Shown piece after piece: positions 27,146 to 36,864 of a DNA stretch of 64,000 nt. The stretch comes from Candidatus Competibacteraceae bacterium (GTDB lineage: Bacteria; Bacteroidota; Bacteroidia; CAIKAF01). A program made the position numbers and the translations under genes. The DNA is taken from the NCBI GenBank assembly GCA_014879445.1, contig JACSSC010000036.1:33796-97795 (forward strand). The letters are read 5' to 3'. The stretch's first letter is position 1. Every line of letters begins with the position of its first letter. The notes under the pieces are model-generated. The model searched no databases and had not been told where the DNA came from. It saw only the letters and a list, made by a program, of their open reading frames with translations.

Positions 27146-27784
27146 ATGACTAAAAGAGTTCTGTGGATGCTGTTGGCATTATTGATTCCAGTAGGGATAT
27201 ATGCCCAGAAGAAAGAAAAAACGCCCAAGCTAGCTGATGGATTATATGCCCAAATCATCACACCAACCGGTAATATTTTAATTCGATTGCATTACGAAAA
27301 AGCGCCAATGACTACAGCAAATTTTGTAGGGCTTGCTGAAGGCAAGATTCCAAATAAAGCCAAACCACTTGGCTCACCGTATTTCGATGGGATTAAATTT
27401 CATCGTGTTGTGAAAGATTTTGTGATTCAAGGTGGCGATCCTTCGGGAAATGGTTCCGGTGGACCTGGCTATGCATTTAAAGATGAATTTCATCCTGATC
27501 TCAAACATAACGGACCGGGTATTTTGTCAATGGCTAATGCCGGACCTGCTACCAATGGTAGTCAGTTTTTTATCACCCACAAAGCAACACCACATCTTGA
27601 TAACAAACATTCTGTCTTTGGCAAAGTGGTAGAGGGTCAGGATGTCGTTGATAAAATTGAACAAGGCACTGTAATCACACAAATTAAGATTATCCGTATG
27701 GGTAGTGCTGCCAAAAAATTCAAAGCCGAAAAAGTATTCCGTGAAATGAGCGGTATTGATTTGGGTGCCGAGCAAAAAAAATAA
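27146..27784 (+). CDS. Secreted cyclophilin-type peptidyl-prolyl isomerase
   Basis: Catalyses cis-trans isomerisation of prolyl bonds, aiding folding of exported proteins. The signal peptide is MTKRVLWMLLALLIPVG with cleavage near YAQ|K. The cyclophilin domain (about residues 30-195) has the active-site stretch FHRVVKDFVIQGGDPSGNG, the GILSMANAG motif and GSQFFIT. At 212 residues it is typical of periplasmic cyclophilins. It is divergent from the phosphatase operon, and a small hairpin follows it. Confidence 0.92.
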   Translation: MTKRVLWMLLALLIPVGIYAQKKEKTPKLADGLYAQIITPTGNILIRLHYEKAPMTTANFVGLAEGKIPNKAKPLGSPYFDGIKFHRVVKDFVIQGGDPSGNGSGGPGYAFKDEFHPDLKHNGPGILSMANAGPATNGSQFFITHKATPHLDNKHSVFGKVVEGQDVVDKIEQGTVITQIKIIRMGSAAKKFKAEKVFREMSGIDLGAEQKK

Positions 27785-27786
27785 TT

Positions 27787-27801
27787 CCTGCTTCAAGCAG
27801 G
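27787..27801 (+). terminator. Short hairpin after the cyclophilin gene
   Basis: CCTGC (27787-27791) and GCAGG (27797-27801) form a 5-bp stem with loop ttcaa, directly after the stop and followed by the weak T-rich stretch ttcaatatttt. It is a likely but weak terminator. Confidence 0.45.
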
Positions 27802-27827
27802 TTCAATATTTTAAATATTAGCTTTTC

Positions 27828-29318
27828 ATGTACCGTGTATATATAAAATACACATCTAGTTTTCATCTGCTTTTTATTCTCATTTTTTTGTGGCTTACCC
27901 GCATTCCGCAATGTGTAAGTCCTTATCTCTTCCTCGATGGCGATGAAGCCATCTTGGGTTTAATGGCAAAGCACTTTATCGAGTATGGTGAGCTTTCATT
28001 ATATTTTTGGGGGCAACAATATGGATTTTCTGCTATCGAAACCTCCTGTATTGCTCTTTTTTATTGGATAAGAGGGATAGATGCATGGAGTGTAAAGTTT
28101 GCCATGCTCTCGTTATGGTCAATTGGTATCGTATTTTTCTATCTTACAATCGAAGATTGGCTGAAAGAGCGCAAAATCGTAGCATTATTGATTATACTCC
28201 TTTTTATTTGTGCTCCATTTTGGGGCATTTGGTCTATGAAGGCAAGAGGTGGTTATGTTACAGCATTTGTACTTCTGAGCATCATTTTATACATCTTGCG
28301 TGATCCGACAAAACATTTACGCTCATTTCAGATTGGTTTGTTGTCGTTTTTTTGTGTGCTGTGCTTTCATGCACAGCCATTATTTTTGATTGGCATTTTG
28401 CCATTGTTGTTATTTGTTTTTTCTCGAAAATCTAACCTTATGGGTTCGCTGATTTTTCTTGGAACAGCTATTGGATTTCAACTGTTGCTTATCACTTATC
28501 AATCACAACAACCCAATTTCTGGATGCCTGGCACATTTTCTTTAAACGCATTTTCCTTTCGTCGTTTGTTGGATCTGCCCAATTTTCTTTATGTGGCAGC
28601 AACATCTCATTACTTCTACTCTATGATTATTCATCCTGACTTCGCAACACGTTGGGTGGGTATAGGTCTGGTTTCGCTCATTCCTATTGTTTGTGGATTT
28701 GCCATTTTTACAGTCATAAGAAAGAAAGATGTGCTGGTATTAATCTTATTGATGGCTATTTGTTTTACTATAGGTTATTTATTTTTTCTTTCTGAATGGG
28801 CACATCGATATATTTTGCCATTGTGGATTTGGCTATTTATCCTGACGGCGCGAATGATGGGTATTTGGCGATTACACAAACGAATAACAATTATTATTAT
28901 TTTGTTGCTGCTTGTCATATTTTTGCTGCCTTCGGTTTATGGTTTGCGTCATTACCGAAGCAACTGGATGCCCATTGTGCATTCGGAGGAAAAGGATATT
29001 CAATCAGTAATTAACATTTTGCTATCAAGAAATGTCTCTCATGTATTTTGTTTAGATCCTTTGTTGCAATGGCAACTGATGTTTTATTCAAACGAAAATT
29101 TGATTTGTCGTTATATTTCATCAACCGATAGGCGTATGAGCTATGTTCAAAATGTAAATAACATACATACATCCGATATCAACAAAACTGCTGTTGTGGG
29201 GTATAATGTAGGACCTGATTATCGCCTTGACATATCAAGGCAGGAGCAAATTAATAAATACTATTTTATACTTCATCCCACTAAAGAGGAATTGAAGATA
29301 ATGGGTTTTGAATTTTGA
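27828..29318 (+). CDS. GT-C type membrane glycosyltransferase (PMT/GT39-like)
   Basis: A 496-residue polytopic protein with about eleven to twelve membrane helices. The first outer loop carries the acidic motif FLDGDEAILG (about residues 27-36), where GT-C enzymes place a catalytic acidic pair. The C-terminal part (about 375-496) is soluble. Such enzymes transfer sugars from polyprenyl-phosphate donors to lipids or proteins; the acceptor is unknown. It stands alone on the plus strand and is convergent with pdhC. Confidence 0.75.
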   Translation: MYRVYIKYTSSFHLLFILIFLWLTRIPQCVSPYLFLDGDEAILGLMAKHFIEYGELSLYFWGQQYGFSAIETSCIALFYWIRGIDAWSVKFAMLSLWSIGIVFFYLTIEDWLKERKIVALLIILLFICAPFWGIWSMKARGGYVTAFVLLSIILYILRDPTKHLRSFQIGLLSFFCVLCFHAQPLFLIGILPLLLFVFSRKSNLMGSLIFLGTAIGFQLLLITYQSQQPNFWMPGTFSLNAFSFRRLLDLPNFLYVAATSHYFYSMIIHPDFATRWVGIGLVSLIPIVCGFAIFTVIRKKDVLVLILLMAICFTIGYLFFLSEWAHRYILPLWIWLFILTARMMGIWRLHKRITIIIILLLLVIFLLPSVYGLRHYRSNWMPIVHSEEKDIQSVINILLSRNVSHVFCLDPLLQWQLMFYSNENLICRYISSTDRRMSYVQNVNNIHTSDINKTAVVGYNVGPDYRLDISRQEQINKYYFILHPTKEELKIMGFEF

Positions 29319-29331
29319 GGTAAAAGAAAAA

Positions 29332-30543
29332 TTAGGTTAGCATTAAAATCGGATTTTCGAGCATCAAGCGAAAGGTTCGGAGGAATGCTGCACCTGTGGC
29401 GCCATCTACAACACGATGATCACAACTAAGTGTAACTTTCATAATATGGCCTGGTTGTACAATTCCATTCTTTGCAACCGGAATTTGTTTTACAGCACCA
29501 ACTGCCATTATGCATGCATCTGGCGGATTGATGATAGCCGTAAATTCATCTATATCATACATTCCCAAATTAGAAATAGAGAACGTATTTCCCTGCATAT
29601 CTTCAGGCATTATCTTTTTGTCTTTGGCCTTGAGAGCTAATTGTTTCACATCAGCATTGATATCACTAAGAGATTTTGTATCGGCAAAACGAATCACTGG
29701 CACAACGAGCCCTTCTGGGACAGCCACAGCCACACCAATATGTACATGATGATTGTATCTGATTTTATCTCCCAACCATGATGCATTAACAGCCGGATGT
29801 TTTTGTAAAGCCATGGCTGACGCCTTAATCACAAAGTCGTTTACTGATAATTTAGAATCTTTCTCCTCATTCCAAACTTTTCGAGTACTCACCACCTGAT
29901 CCATATCAATTTCAATAGTAAGATAGAAATGTGGTGCTGAGAATTTGCTTTCTCCCAATCGTCGAGCAATGGTTTTGCGCATTTGAGAAACCGTTTCCTC
30001 AGTATAAGATTCCTGACGATGTGCGGTTGGTGCTGCCCAATTTTCAATATCACGTTTGATAATTCTGCCGTTATCACCACTACCGGAAATTCTGCCTAAA
30101 TCAATTCCTTTTTCTTTAGCCAGCGAGCGTGCTAATGGAGATGCTTTAATACGGCTGTGATCCGATGTAACAGATACTTGCAATTCGGGAGTTTGAGTTG
30201 TGGCAAATGTCTCTGCTAGCACCACTTTTGTTTCAGTAGCTATGTTGGGATTAATATCGGTGATTTGAGTAGATTCATTTTTTAGCAATGTGGAAATATC
30301 TTCACCATCTTTTCCCAAAATAGCTAAAATGCTATTTACCGGCGCGCTTTCTCCATTTTGCACGCCCACATACAACAGCACACCTTCCTGAAAACTCTCA
30401 AACTCCATAGTGGCTTTATCGGTTTCAATTTCGGCTAGCAAGTCACCGGCTTTAATTTTATCTCCGACTTTTTTATGCCATGCGGCTACCACGCCTTCTG
30501 TCATGGTATCACTTAATTTGGGCATTCTTACTATTTCGGCCAT
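29332..30543 (-). CDS. pdhC: Pyruvate dehydrogenase E2, dihydrolipoamide acetyltransferase
   Basis: Transfers the acetyl group from lipoyl to CoA in the pyruvate dehydrogenase complex. There is one lipoyl domain (about residues 2-76) with the lipoylated Lys in EIETDKATMEF. The peripheral subunit-binding domain (about 130-165, SPLARSLAKEKGIDL) is linked by a Thr/Ala/Pro-poor linker. The catalytic domain ends with CDHRVVDGATGA (active-site His). At 403 residues it is a single-lipoyl E2. It follows pdhA by 27 bases; no E1-beta or E3 gene is adjacent. Confidence 0.93.
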   Translation of the reverse strand: MAEIVRMPKLSDTMTEGVVAAWHKKVGDKIKAGDLLAEIETDKATMEFESFQEGVLLYVGVQNGESAPVNSILAILGKDGEDISTLLKNESTQITDINPNIATETKVVLAETFATTQTPELQVSVTSDHSRIKASPLARSLAKEKGIDLGRISGSGDNGRIIKRDIENWAAPTAHRQESYTEETVSQMRKTIARRLGESKFSAPHFYLTIEIDMDQVVSTRKVWNEEKDSKLSVNDFVIKASAMALQKHPAVNASWLGDKIRYNHHVHIGVAVAVPEGLVVPVIRFADTKSLSDINADVKQLALKAKDKKIMPEDMQGNTFSISNLGMYDIDEFTAIINPPDACIMAVGAVKQIPVAKNGIVQPGHIMKVTLSCDHRVVDGATGAAFLRTFRLMLENPILMLT

Positions 30544-30570
30544 TACTTACAGATTTGTGGTTTTATATTA

Positions 30571-31572
30571 TTACTGATTATCCATAATAAAAGGATAACC
30601 GGGTTCTGAATAAACATATTTGTATAAATCTTCCGGCGAAGGATAAGGAGATTCTTCTGCAAATTTCACACATTCTTCAATCAAATCATTTACACGAGAA
30701 TGAATGATATCGATTTCTTCTTCAGTAGCTATTTTTTTGGAACGAATAGTTTGCAGTACCTTTTCGATGGGGTCGAGATTTTTATATTGTTCAACTTCTT
30801 CTTTGGTGCGATATTTTTGAGGGTCACTCATTGAGTGTCCTTTGTAGCGGTATGTTTCAGCTTCAATCAACATAGGACCATTCCCTTTACGGGCATGAGC
30901 AACGGCCAATGTAAAACATTCATGCACGGCTTCCACATCCATGCCGTTTACATCAACAGAAGGCATGTTATATGAAAGGCCTAAGTTCTTCAAATCGGTA
31001 ACATTACTAGCTCTTTCAACAGCTGTTCCCATTGCATATTTATTATTTTCAATCACAAATAAAACGGGTAGTTTCCAAAGCATGGCAAGATTCATGGTTT
31101 CGTGAAATGCCCCTTGACGTGTAGCGCCATCGCCAAAATAGCAGATTGTAACGCGATCTTCATTGCGATATTTGTCGGCAAATGCAAGCCCTGCACCCAT
31201 TGGAATCTGCCCGCCAACAATACCATGTCCGCCATAAAAGCGATGTTCTTTGCTAAACATGTGCATAGACCCACCCATGCCTTTGGAGCATCCGGTTACC
31301 TTTCCATAAAGCTCTGCCATCATATATTTAGGGTGCATGCCTTTGCCAATGGGCTGTACGTGGTTTCGGTATCCTGCAATCATGTTATCGTCGGGGCGAA
31401 TAGCAGAAATTACACCAGCCACAATGGCCTCCTGACCAATATACAAATGCAAAAATCCTCTTATTTTTTGTTGGGTATAAACCATGCCGGCTCGCTCTTC
31501 AATTCGGCGATATACCAACATCTCTTCATACCATTTCAGGTATTGTTCTTTTGAATAGGTAGCTTTAGCCAT
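30571..31572 (-). CDS. pdhA: Pyruvate dehydrogenase E1 component, alpha subunit
   Basis: Thiamine-diphosphate-dependent decarboxylation of pyruvate. The TPP-binding motif runs from YFGDGATRQGAFHE to IENNKYAMGT (about residues 163-200). The phosphorylation-loop-like stretch YRYKGHSMSDPQKYR is near 262-276. The start at 31572 gives MAKATYSKEQYLKWYEEM, the usual N-terminus, and 333 residues; an upstream in-frame codon would add seven doubtful residues. It lies between cdd and pdhC on one transcript, an order familiar from Flavobacteriia. The beta subunit must be encoded elsewhere. Confidence 0.94.
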   Translation of the reverse strand: MAKATYSKEQYLKWYEEMLVYRRIEERAGMVYTQQKIRGFLHLYIGQEAIVAGVISAIRPDDNMIAGYRNHVQPIGKGMHPKYMMAELYGKVTGCSKGMGGSMHMFSKEHRFYGGHGIVGGQIPMGAGLAFADKYRNEDRVTICYFGDGATRQGAFHETMNLAMLWKLPVLFVIENNKYAMGTAVERASNVTDLKNLGLSYNMPSVDVNGMDVEAVHECFTLAVAHARKGNGPMLIEAETYRYKGHSMSDPQKYRTKEEVEQYKNLDPIEKVLQTIRSKKIATEEEIDIIHSRVNDLIEECVKFAEESPYPSPEDLYKYVYSEPGYPFIMDNQ

Positions 31573-31631
31573 ACACAATCTATTGTTAGGCAAAGGTAAT
31601 ATAATCCCTGATTTTTTTGTTTTGATAACGG

Positions 31632-32111
31632 CTATTCGGGTAAACGAAATGCAAATGGTAAAAGCGGGTCAATTCCTTCGCAGCATATTACTTGATTGTG
31701 TGGCCCTTCAAAGAGAATTTGCATCGGATTATTCTGTCTTTTTTCGGTTTCTGCAATTACCTGGCGACAACTGCCACATGGGGCATAGGCCAATGTAAGA
31801 TCTTTTTCTTCTGAATCTATGGATATCGCTATTTTTTTTACTGCCACTCCAGGATAGGTTGAGCCAGCAAAGAACAATGCTACTCTTTCGGCGCATAATC
31901 CACTCGGATAAGCCGCATTTTCTTGATTGGATGCAGATACGATTTCACCATTTTCCAACAATAGAGCCGCCCCTACCTTGAATCGGGAATAAGGTGCATA
32001 GGCCTTAAGTGCAACATTCAACGCTGCTTGCATGAGTGATGCATCTTCAACATTAAGTTCATCTCGCTTATGCATAGTACATCCTGTGGGTATTTCATGT
32101 ATTTTACTCAT
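31632..32111 (-). CDS. cdd: Cytidine deaminase
   Basis: Deaminates cytidine and deoxycytidine to uridine forms for pyrimidine salvage. It is the small tetramer type (159 residues). The zinc site is supplied by CAERVAL (Cys and catalytic Glu, near residue 72) and PCGSCRQVI (two Cys, near 108). The start overlaps the rimM stop by four bases (ATGA), so the two are translationally coupled. Confidence 0.95.
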   Translation of the reverse strand: MSKIHEIPTGCTMHKRDELNVEDASLMQAALNVALKAYAPYSRFKVGAALLLENGEIVSASNQENAAYPSGLCAERVALFFAGSTYPGVAVKKIAISIDSEEKDLTLAYAPCGSCRQVIAETEKRQNNPMQILFEGPHNQVICCEGIDPLLPFAFRLPE

Positions 32112-32653
32112 TCGGTTGATGAATTATCAAGATAAATATCAAGCAGTCCTTCAGGTGCTTCTACCCAAACTTCTTTTTTTTCACGATTTACTTCTACCAA
32201 AAATTCATCTATGATAGGTATCAGAATTTCATGTGTGCCGGAAATAATAACCATGACAGGTTGTTTGAGATGGTCCATTACTTCCTTTACCTTCCCCAGT
32301 TCGCCCTTTTGACGATCTATAACCGAGAATCCAATAATTTCATGAAAATAAAATTTCTTTTTCCCTTTGAGAGGAGGAAGTTCGGACAAAGGTAAATAGA
32401 CCGAAGATCCTGTAATCAAATGAGATTGTGCAGCAGATGAAACATTCAAAAATTTAACGATCAAGTCATTGCCTTTAGAACGAATGAATGACGCTTCAAA
32501 AGGAACGAGTTGCTTATTGATATCAAGCAGAAAGGTTTTCTTCTTAAGATAAGCGGAAAGATTGTCAACATCCAATACCATTTCCACCTCGCCCGATTGG
32601 CCGTGGGGCCGTTTGATATACCCTACATAAAAGGTATCTTCCCGAGCTATCAT
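32108..32653 (-). CDS. rimM: Ribosome maturation factor RimM
   Basis: Binds ribosomal protein S19 and assists 30S head assembly. The N-terminal domain starts FYVGYIKRPHGQSGEVEM and the C-terminal PRC-barrel lies at about residues 98-175 (IGFSVIDRQKGELGKVKEV). At 181 residues it is of normal length. It begins five bases after rpsP, the standard pairing, but here cdd follows in place of trmD and rplS. Confidence 0.94.
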   Translation of the reverse strand: MIAREDTFYVGYIKRPHGQSGEVEMVLDVDNLSAYLKKKTFLLDINKQLVPFEASFIRSKGNDLIVKFLNVSSAAQSHLITGSSVYLPLSELPPLKGKKKFYFHEIIGFSVIDRQKGELGKVKEVMDHLKQPVMVIISGTHEILIPIIDEFLVEVNREKKEVWVEAPEGLLDIYLDNSSTE

Positions 32654-32658
32654 AAGGT

Positions 32659-33192
32659 TTATTCAGCAGCAGGTGCTTCCTCTTCGCTGTCGGTATTTGT
32701 CTCTTCTGCTGGAATTTCTGCCGGTTGCTCCTGAGCCGCTAAGGCCGCTTCGGCATCTTTCAAACGCTTATCCTTAATTTCTTTTTCAGCAGCAATTTTT
32801 TTCAAACGCTCTTCTTCACGTTTTTTCACTACGCTGCTAGCATGTCCACTAATTTTTTCGCTCTTGGAGTTAATCCAAAGTTGAAACTTGGATTCAACAT
32901 CCTCTTCATTTAATGCGCCTTTTCTTAAGCCGTTCAGCAAATGGTTTTTATACAAAGCACCTTTATATGAAAGGATAGCACGAGCCGTATCAGTGGCCTG
33001 TGCGCCATTTTGCAACCAACGTACTGATGCCTCCAAATTCAATTCAATAGTAGCCGGAACAGTAGTTGGATCGTATGTTCCTAGTTTTTCAATAAAACGA
33101 CCATCTCTTGAATAACGAGTGTCGGCAGCTACTACATGATAAAATGGTTTGCCTTTTTTTCCGTGACGCTGAAGTCGAATTTTTACAGCCAT
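32659..33192 (-). CDS. rpsP: 30S ribosomal protein S16
   Basis: Core small-subunit protein. The N-terminus (AVKIRLQRHGKKGKPFYHVV, residues 2-21) and the DGRFIEKLGTYDP motif are diagnostic. The 177 residues are roughly double the E. coli length. The extra C-terminal part (about 110-177) is a charged Lys/Glu helix followed by an acidic Ala/Glu/Pro tail, as is common in Bacteroidota. It is the first gene of rpsP-rimM-cdd-pdhA-pdhC. Confidence 0.96.
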   Translation of the reverse strand: MAVKIRLQRHGKKGKPFYHVVAADTRYSRDGRFIEKLGTYDPTTVPATIELNLEASVRWLQNGAQATDTARAILSYKGALYKNHLLNGLRKGALNEEDVESKFQLWINSKSEKISGHASSVVKKREEERLKKIAAEKEIKDKRLKDAEAALAAQEQPAEIPAEETNTDSEEEAPAAE

Positions 33193-33241
33193 GATCTCTT
33201 AAGATTAAGTTATACTGTTGTTTAAATATTAAAATGGAGTG

Positions 33242-33249
33242 CAAAGATG
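33242..33249 (-). promoter_or_regulatory. Candidate -7 element of the rpsP operon
   Basis: CAAAGATG on the plus strand is CATCTTTG on the minus strand, one mismatch from TAnnTTTG, 49 bases before rpsP. The 5' leader would be about 45 bases. Confidence 0.4.
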
Positions 33250-33315
33250 CAATTTGTTTTTTTAAATGCCAAGAGAATTCTCAATTTTACTCATAGACAC
33301 CTGTAAATTAATGGA

Positions 33316-35778
33316 TTAAATGCCCATATCCATGTCTCCGCCCCCATCGTTGGTTCTACGTCGTGTAGGTTGCTGCCCCTGCTGTTTGCCAAAACGATAG
33401 GTGAATTGCAACGTGGCTATTCGCGTTTCGCGTTTGCGATACACATCTCCAAAGAAATTATCTCCACGTGTGTCAACATAAAACCTCCTTGTATCAAATA
33501 TGTCGCTTACATTAAGTGTTAGCGATGCTTTGCCTTTTAAGAAATCATACCGGTATCCCAAATCTATTCCCCACATCTCTGCCATCTGCCCTTGCGGAAA
33601 GGTCATAGGCCCTCTTACATCAACCGTTACCTGCAAATCCATTGAGGGTAGGAAGCGGAAACTGTTTTGCATGCGAACCGAAAAACTAAAATTTGTTGCA
33701 TTCAATTCTGCATTTTGTACCGAGCCAAACAATTGATTACGAAACAGATTAAAACTGGTTGTGGTGGTCCACCATTTAAACCACTTGTTTCTGGAAACTA
33801 CTTCTATACCAAAATTCATGGAATAGTCAAGATTTATAAATGTAATGGTTGACACGCCTAACGAATCAATGCTACGATACCGCTGTATCATTCCACTAAC
33901 GTATCTGAAATATGCAGTAGTTACTAAAGTATGGTCTTTCCATTGCTTTGAATAATTTAATTCAACGGCATCAATATTTTCAGGATTTATATTGGGATTA
34001 CCTGTACGCAGGTTGAGAGGATCTTCATACTCAGCAAATGGGTTTAGGGTATGGGCTCCTGGACGATTGATTCGTCTTGAATAGTTGAGTTGCAATTCAT
34101 GCCCTTTGCCCATTTTATAACTCAAAAAAACGGATGGAAAAAAATGTATGTACTGTTTGTTAAATGACGCATTACCTATGGCTTGTTCGCCGGTAATATT
34201 GGTTTGCTCAATGCGAAGTCCTGCCTGATAACCGAATTTTTCTTTGATGGATCCGGTAAAGGTGCCATAAACAGCATTTACATTTTCAAAATAAATAAAA
34301 CGATTGGATATTGAAGCGATGGGTGTCCACTGGCTCATGGCATGATAAAAGGAGTCGGCTGTCAATTCATTATCAAACCGGCGAATCGTTACTTTCCATC
34401 CCACTTCAAATTTGAATATTTTGGCAAAAGGATGACTGTAGTCCATTTGTGTAACCGAGACCAAATTTTTATTATATTGATTATTGTGTGTGTAACCAAT
34501 ACGTTGTGTTGTGTCGGGTTGACCAGTTATCTGATAAGGTAATTGAAGAAAATAGCCCAATGAAGATGCATCATTATAAGATATGTTGGATGCCAGATAC
34601 AATTCACGTTTGTTTTTCTTTAGTTTATGCGTGTATGTGATACCGCCATCAACTGAAAGATTCCCCGAAGAGGACTGTGTATGTCGCTGATAAGTATTTG
34701 TCATCCAGTTATTATCATCCAAAAAATTATAGTTTAGATGTTCTTGCCCATTATTTGTGCCATATCCGGCCAGGTATGTGATACCAAAGTTGTTTCTATC
34801 GTTAGGCATGAAATCAAAATTGCCTGAAATTGTAGGAGAAATTTGTATGCGATGACCTAAGTTTTGCTGAATAATACTGTAGGAAGGTAATGAATCAAAT
34901 GTATTGGTACGATTATTAAATCCTTCAAACCAGTTGCGGTTAAATCGAAATCCAATGGTATGTCCCATTGAGAATTTTTCAGCACGATAATTTAAGGTTC
35001 CGCTGGCATTGTATTTATGATAAGTACCCACACCTGCGGTAACACTCCCACTTAGCCCATCGGCAATGTTCCGTTTGGTTATGATATTGATAATACCCGA
35101 CATGCCATCGGCGTCGTATTTAGCCGAAGGGTTGGTGATTAGCTCAATATGATCAATGTTTGATGCCGGTATTTGCATCAATATTTGTTCACGGTTTTGG
35201 GCTGTTAGCCCTGAGGGTTTCCCGTTAATAAATATCATCAGGTTTTCACTCCCTCTCAATGAAATTTTTCCATCTACATCTACATTTACTGTTGGCACTT
35301 GCTTAAGCACATCAATCGCCGAACCGCCTGCGCTAATAATATCTTTCTCAACATTGAATACCTTTTTATCAATCGAAAGTTGAAAGTTTTCTTTTTCCTC
35401 AACAATTTCAACCTGCTGCAATGTTTTTGCATCAACCTCCATAAAGATTGATCCCATTTGTAGCCAGGGCTGCTGTTGGGATACTGTTACCGTTTCACGA
35501 TGAGTTTTGTAGCCGATAAAAGAAAAACTGAGGGAATACGTTCCCGGCTTAAGCTTATCCAATTCAAAATTCCCTTGTGCATTCACCAATGCACCTGTTA
35601 AAAATATACTGTCTTTTTCACTACGTGCAGTTACAGTAGCAAATTCTATTGGTTTTTTTGTGGCAGCATCTAACACCTTTCCTGTAATCCGTCCATTAAA
35701 CGAACCACCAGGATTACCTTGAGCATTGACAATCAAGCTGCTGAAGAAAAATAAAATTAATAGAAACCAATATTTCAT
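33316..35778 (-). CDS. Outer-membrane beta-barrel receptor (TonB receptor-like)
   Basis: An 820-residue outer-membrane protein. The start at 35778 gives the signal peptide MKYWFLLILFFFSSLIVNAQ. A carboxypeptidase-regulatory-like domain (about residues 30-110, GKVLDAATKKPIEFATV) precedes a plug domain (about 125-225, with IDVLKQVPTVNVDVDGKISL and NPSAKYDADGMSGIINIIT). A long barrel of the 'outer membrane beta-barrel family protein' type follows. The C-terminus is unusual: a polar tail of Gln/Arg followed by Gly/Asp/Met after the last strand. The ligand is unknown. Confidence 0.88.
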   Translation of the reverse strand: MKYWFLLILFFFSSLIVNAQGNPGGSFNGRITGKVLDAATKKPIEFATVTARSEKDSIFLTGALVNAQGNFELDKLKPGTYSLSFSFIGYKTHRETVTVSQQQPWLQMGSIFMEVDAKTLQQVEIVEEKENFQLSIDKKVFNVEKDIISAGGSAIDVLKQVPTVNVDVDGKISLRGSENLMIFINGKPSGLTAQNREQILMQIPASNIDHIELITNPSAKYDADGMSGIINIITKRNIADGLSGSVTAGVGTYHKYNASGTLNYRAEKFSMGHTIGFRFNRNWFEGFNNRTNTFDSLPSYSIIQQNLGHRIQISPTISGNFDFMPNDRNNFGITYLAGYGTNNGQEHLNYNFLDDNNWMTNTYQRHTQSSSGNLSVDGGITYTHKLKKNKRELYLASNISYNDASSLGYFLQLPYQITGQPDTTQRIGYTHNNQYNKNLVSVTQMDYSHPFAKIFKFEVGWKVTIRRFDNELTADSFYHAMSQWTPIASISNRFIYFENVNAVYGTFTGSIKEKFGYQAGLRIEQTNITGEQAIGNASFNKQYIHFFPSVFLSYKMGKGHELQLNYSRRINRPGAHTLNPFAEYEDPLNLRTGNPNINPENIDAVELNYSKQWKDHTLVTTAYFRYVSGMIQRYRSIDSLGVSTITFINLDYSMNFGIEVVSRNKWFKWWTTTTSFNLFRNQLFGSVQNAELNATNFSFSVRMQNSFRFLPSMDLQVTVDVRGPMTFPQGQMAEMWGIDLGYRYDFLKGKASLTLNVSDIFDTRRFYVDTRGDNFFGDVYRKRETRIATLQFTYRFGKQQGQQPTRRRTNDGGGDMDMGI

Positions 35779-35805
35779 GATGCAAACATACAATTCCTGT
35801 GCTAA

Positions 35806-35823
35806 ATAATATGCAAATATTAT
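35806..35823. repeat. Inverted repeat upstream of the outer-membrane receptor
   Basis: ATAATAT (35806-35812) and ATATTAT (35817-35823) flank gcaa, 28 bases before the receptor start. A second palindrome, CTCAATaATTGAG (35865-35877), lies nearer thyA. Either could be an operator in this divergent gap; nothing more can be said. Confidence 0.3.
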
Positions 35824-35923
35824 GTTATTGCAGAACTGATAACAGTGTTGGTTTCTTTTGATAACTCAATAATTGAGCAGCAATCGAATGCATTATTTTT
35901 GTTACACAATTTTATTGTTTTTT

Positions 35924-36805
35924 ATGAAAGCATATCATGAATTGATGCAACGCATCCTAAACGAAGGTATTAAAAAGGCAGATCGAACAGGCACCGGTAC
36001 AATTAGCATTTTTGGCCATCAGATGCGTTTTGACCTAAGTGAAGGATTCCCTTTGGTTACTACTAAAAAAGTTTTTATGAAAGGGGTTATTCATGAATTG
36101 TTATGGTTTCTGAAAGGCGAAACCAATATTCGCTATCTGGTGCAAAACAATGTACATATATGGGACGACTGGCCTTATGATACATTCAAAAGAAGTTATG
36201 CATTCAATGGTGAAGACAAATCTACATTTGCCCAACGTATAGCTGATGATGCTGAATTTGCAGCCCTTTGGGGTGAATTAGGCCCTGTATATGGCTTCCA
36301 GTGGCGCAGCTGGCCTGCACCAGACGGTGGCAGCGTGGATCAGATTAGTTCTCTCATCCAAACCATACGCAATCATCCCGATTCGCGACGTTTGTTAGTG
36401 AGTGCATGGAATGTACCTTTTGTTGATCAAATGGCATTGCCGCCCTGTCATACTTTTTTTCAGTTTTATGTAGCTGACGGACGCTTATCATGTCAGCTCT
36501 ATCAGCGAAGCGCTGATGTTTTTCTTGGCGTGCCTTTCAATATTGCTTCCTATGCTCTACTAACCATGATGATTGCACAGGTATGCGATCTCAAACCAGG
36601 CGATTTTGTGCACACTTTCGGCGATGCCCATCTTTATTTGAATCACCTTGACCAGGTGAAACTACAGCTATCCAGAGATTTTCGTCCATTGCCCAGCATG
36701 GAAATTAATCCCGTTGTGCATGATATTTTTCAGTTTCAATATGATGATTTTTCTCTCAAAAACTACCATCCGCACGATGCCATCTCTGCCCCGGTAGCAG
36801 TATAA
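35924..36805 (+). CDS. thyA: Thymidylate synthase
   Basis: Folate-dependent methylation of dUMP to dTMP. The catalytic Cys lies in [12 protein letters not shown]. The phosphate-binding Arg residues are in RRLLVSAWN, and [17 protein letters not shown] and [12 protein letters not shown] complete the site. The start at 35924 gives [12 protein letters not shown], the usual beginning, and 293 residues; an upstream in-frame start at 35873 would add a hydrophobic 17-residue leader that does not belong to the family. Confidence 0.96.
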   Translation: MKAYHELMQRILNEGIKKADRTGTGTISIFGHQMRFDLSEGFPLVTTKKVFMKGVIHELLWFLKGETNIRYLVQNNVHIWDDWPYDTFKRSYAFNGEDKSTFAQRIADDAEFAALWGELGPVYGFQWRSWPAPDGGSVDQISSLIQTIRNHPDSRRLLVSAWNVPFVDQMALPPCHTFFQFYVADGRLSCQLYQRSADVFLGVPFNIASYALLTMMIAQVCDLKPGDFVHTFGDAHLYLNHLDQVKLQLSRDFRPLPSMEINPVVHDIFQFQYDDFSLKNYHPHDAISAPVAV

Positions 36806-36864
36806 TTACACGCATTATCATTGCTGATTATTCTTCGATTATTTTGTTCAAGTCGCAAAATGAC

